A stretch of DNA of 47,249 bases from contig JAISCI010000014.1 of assembly GCA_031265685.1 (NCBI GenBank), positions 1-47,249 of the forward strand, given 5' to 3'. Under the pieces are notes generated by a model. It was given only the letters and a program-made list of their open reading frames with translations, had not been told where the DNA came from and searched no databases. This document shows positions 34,143-41,391 of the stretch, piece by piece. Each line of letters begins with the position of its first letter. Positions within the stretch are counted from its first letter, which is position 1. The position numbers and the translations under genes are program-made. Source of the stretch: Clostridiales bacterium. Its GTDB lineage: Bacteria; Bacillota; Clostridia; Lachnospirales; WRAX01.

Positions 34143-34404
34143 CAGGAGCGGCTATGACTTTTTTCAGAACCGGGGCTGCGAGTTCTTTCCGTGTCACGCG
34201 GACGCGGCGGATATAAACTGTCTGTTCTGTTTCTGCCCGCTGTACTGCCTGGGCGAACGGTGCGGCGGGGATTTCGCGTACACCGCCGGCGGCGCGAAGG
34301 ACTGCTCGGCCTGCGTAAAGCCGCACGCCGCGGACGGCTACGCGTTTGTTATGTCGAGGATTTACGAAGTAATGGGGATGGCGGCCAATACTAATTCCAC
34401 ATAA
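34132..34404 (+). CDS. Cysteine-rich small domain protein
   Basis: 90 residues with eleven Cys in the pattern of the family called cysteine-rich small domain: YDFFQNRGCEFFPCH, INCLFCFCPLYCLGERCGG and KDCSACVKPH. Metal binding is likely. The family is often found near cobalamin biosynthesis genes and here it overlaps a DUF4430 gene by 11 bp. The last five codons (NTNST) and the TAA come from the terminal repeat of a MITE that begins at 34388, so the element has replaced the original end. ATG 34135 is an equal start choice. Confidence 0.85.
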   Translation: MMCDRSGYDFFQNRGCEFFPCHADAADINCLFCFCPLYCLGERCGGDFAYTAGGAKDCSACVKPHAADGYAFVMSRIYEVMGMAANTNST

Positions 34405-34560
34405 GATTTGCGCCGAATATTTTTCGAGTTCGCGTGTCGGAAGTTTGCTTGGACGAATTTTGCTTGGATGAATTTTGCTTGGTTCACGCAAAATTCTGTC
34501 ACGCAAAATTCTAGGCGCGAACCGAAAAATATTCGGCGTCCTTTAGAGTGGAATTAGTAT
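34388..34560. mobile_element. 173-bp MITE-like element A
   Basis: Termini ATACTAATTCCAC (34388-34400) and GTGGAATTAGTAT (34548-34560) are perfect 13-bp inverted repeats. The inversion resumes at GCGCCGAATATTTTTCG with CGAAAAATATTCGGCG. The core is GAATTTTGC twice and GCAAAATTC twice, nested. If TA is the target duplication, the element proper starts with CTAATTCC, as expected for IS630/Tc1-type MITEs. A second copy is at 39544-39727. Confidence 0.85.
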
Positions 34561-34587
34561 GAAAATCACTGACTGGAGGACAGCGGC

Positions 34588-35082
34588 GTGAATCGTCATA
34601 TTCTTTCGATCCTGGTCGAGAATCAGCCCGGAGTCCTCAGCAGGGTGACCGGGCTTTTCAGCCGCCGGAGCTACAATATTGACTCGCTGTCCGTCAGCGT
34701 CGCGGAAAGCGACGATGTGTCGCGGGTTACGGTAGTCGTGACGGGCGACGACGGGATAATCGACCAGATAACGCGTCAATTGGAAAAACTGATCGACGTG
34801 CGCGACGTGACGGAGCTTACCGCCGATTCCAGTGTCTACCGCGAGCTGGCGCTTGTGAAAGTGTCCGCCGAGGCGAGCGTCCGCCCCGAAATTATGGTGC
34901 TGTCAAACATTTTCGCGGCAAAGGTAATCGACGTCGCCGGCGGCGCGATGACCGTGGAGATAACCGGGTCGCAGGGTAAGATAGACGCCTTTCTGGAGCA
35001 AGTGTCGCCGTACGGCGTGCTGGAAATGGCGCGGACGGGCCTTACCGGGCTGCCGCGCGGAGGGAAACGGGCGATTCGATGA
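34588..35082 (+). CDS. ilvN: Acetolactate synthase small (regulatory) subunit
   Basis: Regulates the first common step of branched-chain amino acid synthesis by valine binding. 164 residues: an N-terminal ACT domain (HILSILVENQPGVLSRVTGL, FSRRSYNIDSLSV) and the C-terminal ALS_ss domain (ELALVKVSAEASVRPEIMVL). GTG 34588 follows CTGGAGGACAGC. No large subunit gene is adjacent. The stop overlaps the next gene (ATGA). The MITE directly upstream may have replaced or separated the original promoter. Confidence 0.94.
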   Translation: MNRHILSILVENQPGVLSRVTGLFSRRSYNIDSLSVSVAESDDVSRVTVVVTGDDGIIDQITRQLEKLIDVRDVTELTADSSVYRELALVKVSAEASVRPEIMVLSNIFAAKVIDVAGGAMTVEITGSQGKIDAFLEQVSPYGVLEMARTGLTGLPRGGKRAIR

Positions 35083-36653
35083 CCAAGCGCGTAGAAATCT
35101 ATGATTCCACGCTCCGCGACGGCGCGCAGGCCGTCGGGATAAGCTTCTCGGCGGGGGACAAGCTGAAAATAGCTAAGGCGCTGGCCGGCTTCGGCGTGGA
35201 CTACGTCGAGGGCGGCAATCCGTTCGCGTCCAAGGCCGACGCGGAGTTTTTTCGGGCCGCCCGAAGTCTCGAGCTTGGCCGGACACGGCTCGCGGCGTTC
35301 GGGGCGACGCGGAGGAGGGGCGTTTCCGCCGGGGAGGACCCGTCGGTCCGCGCGCTGCTGGACGCGGATACGCCGGTTTGCGCCGTATTCGGCAAGGCTT
35401 GGGATTTCCACGCCGTGGCCGTCCTCGGCGCGGGGCTGGATGAAAATCTGACGATGATCGCGGATACGGTCGCGTTCCTCAAGTCGCGGGGCAAAACCGT
35501 AGTATTCGACGCGGAGCATTTTTTCGACGGATACAAGGATAATCCGGAATACGCGCTCCGGACGGTCCGCTCGGCGGCGGGCGCCGGCGCGGACGTCGTC
35601 TGCCTGTGCGATACCAACGGCGGCGCTTTCCCGGACGAAACCGCGGAGATGACGGCGGCGGCCGTACGCGCGCTTCCGGGCGCGGTCGTCGGAATCCACG
35701 CGCACAACGACGGCGGCATGGCCGTCGCGAACTCGGTCATGGCGGTGGAAGCGGGGGCGCGTCAGGTTCAGGGTACGTTCACGGGCTTCGGCGAACGCTG
35801 CGGCAACGCGTCTCTGTCGCAGGTCATCGCGAATCTGCAGCTGAAGCGCGGCTGTCGGCTGGTTCCGGACGCCAGCCTGCCGCTTCTGACGCAGACGGCC
35901 CGTTTCGTGGCGGAGGTCGCGAACGTGGCGCTTTCGGGGCGCGAGCCGTTCGTGGGGAGGCACGCCTTTTCCCATAAAGCCGGTATGCATATCGACGGCG
36001 TGCGCAAGAATCCGCGCAGCTTCGAGCATGTCCCGCCGGAAGCCGTCGGCAACGAGCGGCGGCTTCTCACGAGCGAATCGTCCGGGCGCAGCGCCGTTCT
36101 GCCGCGCGTGCTCCGGGTATGCCCGTCCGCGACGCGCGAGTCTCCGGAAACCGAGGCTGTTCTTCGCCGCCTCAAGGAACTGACGGGCGACGGCTACCAA
36201 TTCGAGGGCGCGGAAGCGACGTTCGAGCTGGTCGCGCGCAAGACGCTGGGACTGTACCGCCCGTTTTTTGAGGTGCGGAATTTCAAGGTGATTACGGAGC
36301 AGCTGCCGGACGGGCGCGGAGCCTCGGTCGCCACGATCAAGATAGCGGTTGATGGCCGCGAGGAAATCACCGCCGACGAGGGCGAGGGTCCCGTCAACGC
36401 GCTGGACAAGGCGCTCCGCAAAGCTCTCGGCGTGTTCTACCCGTCGCTGGGCGGTATGCGCCTTACGGATTACAAGGTGCGCGTTCTGGACGGCTCGGAC
36501 GCGACGGCGGCGAAAGTCCGCGTATTGATAGAATCCGCCGACGGCGCGGACAGCTGGACTACGGTGGGCGTGTCGAAGGATATTATCGAGGCGAGCCTGA
36601 TCGCGCTGGTGGATTCGGTCGAGTATAAATTGATGAAGGAGACGGGCGGGTAA
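35079..36653 (+). CDS. cimA: Citramalate synthase-like protein (CimA family)
   Basis: Condenses pyruvate with acetyl-CoA to (R)-citramalate, giving 2-oxobutyrate for isoleucine without threonine. 524 residues: a DRE-TIM barrel with EIYDSTLRDGAQAVG, VVGIHAHNDGGMAVANS (metal His pair) and GTFTGFGERCGNASL, then the HAFSHKAGMHIDGVRKN segment and a LeuA-type dimer domain (about 400-515). The length and motif GAQ fit the clostridial CimA type (TIGR00977) better than 2-isopropylmalate synthase, but substrate is inferred. Translationally coupled to ilvN, which supports isoleucine synthesis. Confidence 0.88.
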   Translation: MTKRVEIYDSTLRDGAQAVGISFSAGDKLKIAKALAGFGVDYVEGGNPFASKADAEFFRAARSLELGRTRLAAFGATRRRGVSAGEDPSVRALLDADTPVCAVFGKAWDFHAVAVLGAGLDENLTMIADTVAFLKSRGKTVVFDAEHFFDGYKDNPEYALRTVRSAAGAGADVVCLCDTNGGAFPDETAEMTAAAVRALPGAVVGIHAHNDGGMAVANSVMAVEAGARQVQGTFTGFGERCGNASLSQVIANLQLKRGCRLVPDASLPLLTQTARFVAEVANVALSGREPFVGRHAFSHKAGMHIDGVRKNPRSFEHVPPEAVGNERRLLTSESSGRSAVLPRVLRVCPSATRESPETEAVLRRLKELTGDGYQFEGAEATFELVARKTLGLYRPFFEVRNFKVITEQLPDGRGASVATIKIAVDGREEITADEGEGPVNALDKALRKALGVFYPSLGGMRLTDYKVRVLDGSDATAAKVRVLIESADGADSWTTVGVSKDIIEASLIALVDSVEYKLMKETGG

Positions 36654-36729
36654 AACGCGTCTAATTTGCCGGTTCGGATTCGCGCCGGCCGATCGGGGAC
36701 GACGCGGGAACGGCCGCGGAGGCGGACGC

Positions 36730-36767
36730 AAAAATCCCCCGCTTCCCGGCGGAAGAGAGGGATTTTT
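36730..36767. terminator. Bidirectional terminator between cimA and flagellin genes
   Basis: AAAAATCCC (36730-36738) and GGGATTTTT (36759-36767) enclose CTTCC-CGGC-GGAAG. A-run and T-run on both sides suit the convergent genes, and the flagellin stop lies 5 bp away. Confidence 0.85.
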
Positions 36768-36771
36768 ATCA

Positions 36772-37623
36772 TTAGCCCAGAAGCTTCAGAATCGACTGCG
36801 GAGCCTGGTTCGCCTGGGCGAGTATGCTTGTCGCGGCTTGCTGCAGTACGTTCGCTTTCGTCAGATTCATCATTTCTTTCGCCATGTCGGTGTCGCGGAT
36901 ACGCGATTCGGACGCGGAAAGATTCTCGCCGGAGGTTTGCAGATTGTTGATGGTATGCTCCAGCCGGTTCTGGACGGCGCCGAGCTTCGCGCGCTCGTTG
37001 GTGACGGTGGCGACGGCCTCGTCAACGGTGCTGAGAAGCGCGGATATGCTGCTGGACGTCGCGCCGGCGGAGCCGATCGCGGAGGCGAGACTGGCGATGC
37101 CAAGGCCCTCCGCGGTCAGCGTGCCTATCGAGAATCCTATCTGCTGCGACGCGTTCGCGCCTACCTGGAGGTGCAGCTCGTCGCCCCCGGTCCCGTAGGC
37201 GCCGGTCGCCAGCGTCTTGGTGTTAAACTGAGTGCGCGTCGCCATGTCGGTTATTTCGCTCGTCAGCTGGCTGATCTCGTTCGCTATCTTGCCGCGGTCC
37301 TCGGCGGTGTTGGTGTCGTTCGCCGCCTGCACGGTAAGCTCGCGGATACGCTGCGTCATCGAGCCGATCTCCTGCATGGATCCTTCGGCGGTCTGTATCA
37401 ACGAAATGCCGTCCTGGGCGTTCTTCGCGGCCATGTCGAGACCGCGCACTTGGGCGCGCATTTTTTCGGAAATCGCGAGACCCGCCGCGTCGTCGGCGGC
37501 GGAATTGATCCTCATGCCGCTGGAAAGCCTCTGCGAAGCCTTCGACTGGGCGTTCCCGACCGCTCCGAGGTTGCGGTGGGCGTTAAGCGCCAGAATGTTG
37601 GTGTTAACAACCATGTTGGACAT
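36772..37623 (-). CDS. Flagellin
   Basis: 283-residue filament subunit exported by the flagellar type III system. Conserved D0/D1 N-terminus (VVNTNILALNAHRNLG, SSGMRINSAADDAAGLAIS) and C-terminus (NRLEHTINNLQTSGENLSAS, RDTDMAKEMMNLTKANVLQQ, AQANQAPQSILKLLG) flank a short variable middle (about 140-190). It is typical of a compact Firmicute Hag. ATG 37623 follows AGGGAGGAG. I searched for a SigD promoter and found no convincing TAAA-15-GCCGATAT. No other flagellar gene is near. Convergent with cimA. Confidence 0.95.
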   Translation of the reverse strand: MSNMVVNTNILALNAHRNLGAVGNAQSKASQRLSSGMRINSAADDAAGLAISEKMRAQVRGLDMAAKNAQDGISLIQTAEGSMQEIGSMTQRIRELTVQAANDTNTAEDRGKIANEISQLTSEITDMATRTQFNTKTLATGAYGTGGDELHLQVGANASQQIGFSIGTLTAEGLGIASLASAIGSAGATSSSISALLSTVDEAVATVTNERAKLGAVQNRLEHTINNLQTSGENLSASESRIRDTDMAKEMMNLTKANVLQQAATSILAQANQAPQSILKLLG

Positions 37624-37940
37624 AATTATCTCCTCCCTGAGATAAGATCTTGAAATAAAGCCATACTGTTCCGGAATTCAGGTTGACGGCAGTATCAGCG
37701 GCGTATGCCGATAAATGTAGTATACGGAGGAAAACGCAATTTATTAAAAAAGTCGCGTCTCGGCGGGGCGTACCGGCGCCTTAAAAAAACCAACTTTATT
37801 CGCAAAAAAACTCATTGTATTTTGGAGCTGAACAGGCGAAAATATGGTCGTAAAAATACCCTTTCCAAAAAGGCGGCGCCAAGCGCCGGTTAAACGAGCC
37901 GGCCTGCTTTGCCAAACGATTCCGGCGGGTCGGGCAAGGT

Positions 37941-37998
37941 AATTTTCGCCTGAACCATGGAAGTTTGCGGATCCAAGCAAACTTCCGTTGCGAAAATT
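37941..37998. repeat. Double nested palindrome (locus 13)
   Basis: GGAAGTTTGC (37959-37968) with GCAAACTTCC (37977-37986), perfect, lies inside AATTTTCGC (37941-37949) with GCGAAAATT (37990-37998), perfect. It precedes a terminator hairpin and the sensor kinase gene. Confidence 0.85.
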
Positions 37999-38009
37999 CT
38001 TGCGGAGCA

Positions 38010-38044
38010 AACCCCGGCGAGGGTCTTTCTTGCCGGGGTTTTTT
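38010..38044 (+). terminator. Rho-independent terminator upstream of the sensor kinase
   Basis: AACCCCGGC (38010-38018) pairs exactly with GCCGGGGTT (38032-38040) and runs into TTTTTT. No recognised gene lies directly upstream on this strand, so it ends an unknown transcript or acts as an attenuator in the kinase leader, whose start is 34 nt further on. Confidence 0.8.
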
Positions 38045-38077
38045 CGGTTAGGCGTGAGCCGGAACGGAGGGCGCGCG

Positions 38078-39529
38078 GTGGGCGGCGTCAATATTGTCGA
38101 AAAGAGCCTGATACGCTCGATTTCCTTGCGCAGGCGGCTGATACTTGTTTTCGGCGCGGTTATCGCCGCGCTGCTTCTTTTCGTTTTCCTTCTCATCCTC
38201 ACATTCTATAACTATTCGCGGCAGTACAACGATATAGTGCTCTCGGCGGCGCGCGCGAACAGTTACTCGAACGTGTTCAAGGTCGAGATGGACAGCCTGA
38301 TGTACAATGTCGTGGCGGGGTACAGGGAATTCGGCGACGGCGAGCAGTACCGCATGATCGAGAACCTCGGGGGCGAACTGCGCGGTCTGATGGGCAGGTC
38401 CTCCGACGGCGCCGAGACGATCGAGCTGGACATAATCCTTCGCACGCTCGAGACGCTCCGCAAATATGTCGATCTGACGGGAGAGCAGATCGCCCGCGAC
38501 GAGCCTGTCGCGGCGGAAATGGTGACGCTGGATCAGATTTCCTCGATCACTACGCTCATAAATCAGGAGATTCAGGATTATCTGGTTCTGAAAATCCACG
38601 CGATGGAAAAGGCGAATCAGGATTTGCAGCGCGGCCTGCTCTTCTGGGTCGTCGTAATCCTCGTTGTTACGGTCGCGCTGATCGCCGCGGCCGCGCTTCT
38701 CACGGTGTATATCTCCAACTCCGTGTCTGATCCGGTAAAGAAACTGATAGAGATGTCGATGGCGGTGTCGGCCGGGGATTTTTCCACGCGCGTGATCGAC
38801 GGCAACCGCGACGAGATAGCCAGGCTGAGCGATTCTTTTAACGAGATGACAGAGCGCGTGTCCGAGCTTATCGACCGCGTGCGCGAAGAGCAGGCGAAAC
38901 TTCGCGACGCCGAGTTCCGCCTGCTTTCCGCGCAAATAAACCCGCACTTCCTGTACAACACATTGGAGACGATCGTATGGATGGCCGAGTCGCGCCAGAA
39001 CGACAAGGTCATCGCCGTCACGAAGGCGCTCTCTAATTTTTTCCGCAAGAGTCTCGCGGGCGGCCGGGACATCGCCACAGTCGCCGAGGAGATAGAGCAG
39101 GTGGAGAGCTACCTGCTGATCCAGCAAATGCGCTACAGCGACACGATGACGTACTCGATACGCGTGGACACGGCCGCGGCGGATTGTCTCGTGCCGAAGC
39201 TGACGCTTCAGCCGATCGTGGAGAACGCTCTGTATCATGGGCTGAAAAACAAGCGCGGCGGCGGGATTATTGAGATAACCGCCGAAGCCGGGGAAGACGC
39301 CGCGATTATAACCGTGCGCGACACCGGCGCCGGAATGACGCGGGAGCGTCTGGCGGCGCTGCGCAGGCGCGTGGACAGCCCGCCCGAATCGGCGGACGTG
39401 GACGGCATCGGTTTGGCTAATGTGAGCGGCCGGCTGCGGCTGGGATTCGGCGAGGGGTACGGCGTCGCCGTGGACAGCGAGTACGGGGCGGGAACCACGG
39501 TGAGAATCAGGGTTCCGAGGAAAGGTTGA
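38078..39529 (+). CDS. Sensor histidine kinase, LytS/YesM type (HisKA_7TM-less, HAMP)
   Basis: 483 residues. Two membrane helices (about 20-43 and 190-212) enclose an extracellular sensor domain of about 145 residues. Then HAMP (SVSDPVKKLIEMSMAVSAGD), a coiled coil, the His_kinase phosphoacceptor in SAQINPHFLYNTLE (His290) and an HATPase domain with QPIVENALYHG, DTGAGM and GIGLANV. YesM-type kinases usually sense carbohydrates or act with an AraC-type regulator. No response regulator is adjacent, so the kinase is an orphan here. GTG 38078 follows GGAGG by seven bases; the longer open frame from 37988 crosses the terminator and is unlikely. Confidence 0.9.
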   Translation: MGGVNIVEKSLIRSISLRRRLILVFGAVIAALLLFVFLLILTFYNYSRQYNDIVLSAARANSYSNVFKVEMDSLMYNVVAGYREFGDGEQYRMIENLGGELRGLMGRSSDGAETIELDIILRTLETLRKYVDLTGEQIARDEPVAAEMVTLDQISSITTLINQEIQDYLVLKIHAMEKANQDLQRGLLFWVVVILVVTVALIAAAALLTVYISNSVSDPVKKLIEMSMAVSAGDFSTRVIDGNRDEIARLSDSFNEMTERVSELIDRVREEQAKLRDAEFRLLSAQINPHFLYNTLETIVWMAESRQNDKVIAVTKALSNFFRKSLAGGRDIATVAEEIEQVESYLLIQQMRYSDTMTYSIRVDTAAADCLVPKLTLQPIVENALYHGLKNKRGGGIIEITAEAGEDAAIITVRDTGAGMTRERLAALRRRVDSPPESADVDGIGLANVSGRLRLGFGEGYGVAVDSEYGAGTTVRIRVPRKG

Positions 39530-39543
39530 TGCCCGAAAGCGTC

Positions 39544-39727
39544 ATACTAATTCCACTTAGCTTGTGCCAAATACTTTTTCGAGCTTGCCGTGTCCGCGCG
39601 GTTCTGAATTTTGCTTGGATGAATTTTGCTTGGATGAATTTTGCTTGGTTTACGCAAAATTCTGTCACGCAAAATTCCAGGCGCGGACCGAAAAAATATT
39701 CGGCGTCCTTTTGAGTGGAATTAGTAT
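39544..39727. mobile_element. 184-bp MITE-like element B
   Basis: Same 13-bp termini as element A (39544-39556 and 39715-39727), same second inverted block (CGAAAAAATATTCGGCG near the right end) and same core with GAATTTTGC three times and GCAAAATTC twice. The two copies differ mainly in the left arm. The right end touches the amidase stop codon: the final A of its TGA is the first element base read on the minus strand. Confidence 0.85.
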
Positions 39728-40389
39728 CAGATTGCCGCCGCGATCTTCTCGAACAGCGACCGCACCTGATCCGCCGTCGCGATACGTTTGCCGTCGATAA
39801 CGTCCTGCCACAGGCCCGGGCTGTTCAGGCCGATCTTCTCGGCGACAAGCTCCACCAGCGGCTTCGGTTTCACGACGCGCGCTATGATTTTATCCTTGAG
39901 CGCTGTCCACGCCGCCGGATTCTTGACGTAATACAGAGGGCAGCTCTTGCCGCTCACGTCGTAATGGCGCAGGACGGCCGCGCGCGGATCGAATCCCCGG
40001 CGGACGCATATATCGCTGACAAGCCATATGAGCGATTCCATCGTTATGTCGCTGAACTTGCCCGTGGCGTCCGGATGGCATGTCTCGACGCCTATGTAGC
40101 GATGGTTGTTCGTCTTTGCCATGGCGTCCCACTGCGCGCCGTAACTCTTGCCCGCGTGATTCGCCAGCTCGGTCTCCGGGATACAGCGCAGTATCTCGCC
40201 TTTCAGTCCGACTATGTAGTGCGCGGACGCGCGTCCGCCTGCCGCGCCGGCCTCAAAGTAGTTGCGGTTCGCCTCCGCGCTGCTGCCCGGATTACCCACA
40301 TAATGGATCACCACTCCAACGGGCTTGATCGCGGTGCCCGGCCGGCCGTGCGCCGCCCCCGGAGTCAGCAGTCTGTCGGTGATTGTCAT
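39727..40389 (-). CDS. N-acetylmuramoyl-L-alanine amidase (phage-type endolysin)
   Basis: Cuts the amide between muramic acid and the stem peptide. 220 residues from ATG 40389, chosen since AAAGGATGAG is eight bases before it; ATG 40398 lies inside the binding site. Amidase_2 domain with zinc ligands in VVIHYVGNPG, ASAHYIVG and LRHYDVSGKSCP (His and Cys). A short C-terminal module (ELVAEKIGLNSPGLWQDVID) probably binds the wall. No signal peptide, so release depends on the three holins encoded directly upstream on the same strand. Confidence 0.9.
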   Translation of the reverse strand: MTITDRLLTPGAAHGRPGTAIKPVGVVIHYVGNPGSSAEANRNYFEAGAAGGRASAHYIVGLKGEILRCIPETELANHAGKSYGAQWDAMAKTNNHRYIGVETCHPDATGKFSDITMESLIWLVSDICVRRGFDPRAAVLRHYDVSGKSCPLYYVKNPAAWTALKDKIIARVVKPKPLVELVAEKIGLNSPGLWQDVIDGKRIATADQVRSLFEKIAAAI

Positions 40390-40405
40390 CGTTCTCATCC
40401 TTTCG

Positions 40406-40621
40406 CTATTTACCGGCGAGGCTCAAAACCGCCGACACGATCCAATTGAGGATATGCGGTCCGGCCCAGCCGCTCAGCCCCGCGAGCACGAAAGCCGTGC
40501 CGGTCTCCCAGAAAAATATGTCGGCCAGTAACTGCGTCAGCGGACCGACCGCCGCCGCCACGGCGATCTCCATAAAGAATTTGAACGCGCCGGCCGGTTT
40601 CGCAAACAGCTTGCTTGCCAC
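40406..40621 (-). CDS. Small holin 1 of the lysis cassette
   Basis: 71 residues with two predicted membrane helices (about 14-36 and 42-66). It shares the signature VLAGLSGWAGPHILNW with the two following genes. The topology and the Gly-rich SGWAGP turn resemble LydA/superfamily III phage holins. GTG 40621 has GGTGGA upstream and almost abuts the stop of holin 2. It directly precedes the amidase gene. Confidence 0.75.
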   Translation of the reverse strand: MASKLFAKPAGAFKFFMEIAVAAAVGPLTQLLADIFFWETGTAFVLAGLSGWAGPHILNWIVSAVLSLAGK

Positions 40622-40623
40622 TA

Positions 40624-40845
40624 TTATCCACCCTCTCCTTTGTCAAAGTTGCCTTCTCTCCGCTTCAATACCACCGCCAGGACCCAATCGAGCGACAGCG
40701 GCGCCGACCATCCGGCCAGGCACGCGATTACGAAGCCCAGCGTCGGCTCCCATCGGAGCCATTCGGCCAACGCGCGCGTGAAGAGGGCAAAGAGTGCCGC
40801 CGCGGTGATATCAGCGACGAGCGTCAAGTCTTGTTTTCTGCTCAT
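40624..40845 (-). CDS. Small holin 2 of the lysis cassette
   Basis: 73 residues, two helices, signature VIACLAGWSAPLSLDW, diverged from holins 1 and 3 but colinear with them. A charged C-terminus (KRREGNFDKGEGG) would be cytoplasmic. ATG 40845 follows GGAGTGAC and overlaps the stop of holin 3 (ATGA). Confidence 0.72.
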   Translation of the reverse strand: MSRKQDLTLVADITAAALFALFTRALAEWLRWEPTLGFVIACLAGWSAPLSLDWVLAVVLKRREGNFDKGEGG

Positions 40846-41186
40846 TTGTCACTCCCATCCTCCCCGCCGTCCGCTTTCGCGTCTTCCTTTTTGCGGTTGT
40901 CAAGGTCGATGCCCGTGTGCTTCGCGATAACTTTTGTAATCAGGTTAAGCGAGTGCGGCCCGGCCCATCCGCTCAATCCGGCGAACAAGTAGGCCAAGTT
41001 GCTGTCCCATTGAAAGTATTTTGCGAGAAACCTCATCAGTAAGCCTACAAACACGGCAATTATGATCTCTCCCGCGACGTACCCCATATTGAACGGTTCA
41101 CCGTTCTTATGGTTGATAACGCGCGCCAGAGCGCCCATCGCCGCGGTAACAACAGTGATACACCACTCCGACAACTCGACTGGCAT
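40842..41186 (-). CDS. Larger holin 3 of the lysis cassette
   Basis: 114 residues: an N-terminal helix (ITVVTAAMGALARVIN), a NHKNGEPF loop, two more helices and the signature YLFAGLSGWAGPHSLN, ending in an acidic-basic tail (RKKEDAKADGGEDGSDK). The layout matches LydA-like holins best of the three. ATG 41186 follows GGAGGCGGC. First gene of the cassette. Confidence 0.8.
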   Translation of the reverse strand: MPVELSEWCITVVTAAMGALARVINHKNGEPFNMGYVAGEIIIAVFVGLLMRFLAKYFQWDSNLAYLFAGLSGWAGPHSLNLITKVIAKHTGIDLDNRKKEDAKADGGEDGSDK

Positions 41187-41206
41187 TATTTGCCGCCTCC
41201 GCTATT

Positions 41207-41224
41207 AAGTCAAGTACTCGACTT
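41207..41224. promoter_or_regulatory. 18-bp palindrome upstream of the lysis cassette
   Basis: AAGTCAAGT and ACTCGACTT form an inverted repeat with one mismatch, about 20 bp before the first holin gene. An operator is possible. I see no clear promoter beside it. Confidence 0.4.
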
Positions 41225-41272
41225 GCATTAACAGGATATGCGGGGTTCGGGAAAATGACACGGCGGGGAACG

Positions 41273-41299
41273 GAACTTTGCATGAACCAAGCAAAATCC
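41273..41299. repeat. Degenerate palindrome unit (locus 14)
   Basis: GAACTTTGC (41273-41281) faces GCAAAATCC (41291-41299) across ATGAACCAA, with two mismatches. It lies between the lysis cassette and the branching enzyme promoter. Confidence 0.5.
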
Positions 41300-41329
41300 C
41301 CGGAACGCCGCGCCGCGGCGCTAAACAAT

Positions 41330-41358
41330 TTGACACAAGACGCCGGAGGGTATATTAT
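41330..41358 (+). promoter_or_regulatory. SigA promoter of the branching enzyme gene
   Basis: TTGACA (41330-41335), 17 nt, TATTAT (41353-41358). The GTG start lies 34 nt downstream. Confidence 0.8.
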
Positions 41359-41391
41359 ATAAGGAAAGCGTACACTGGGAGGATAACGCGA

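Noticed and set aside
34430-34587. T-box leader before ilvN
   Set aside because: The upstream sequence is a MITE with nested hairpins; the T-box AGGGUGG-like bulge and specifier stem are not visible.
37640-37720. SigD promoter of flagellin
   Set aside because: GCTGATAC on the minus strand resembles the -10, but no TAAA lies 15 nt upstream.
37705-37893. 62-residue basic ORF upstream of the sensor kinase
   Set aside because: Lys/Arg-rich translation of an AT-rich stretch; no ribosome binding site before its ATG (the GGAGG lies inside the frame) and no family similarity.
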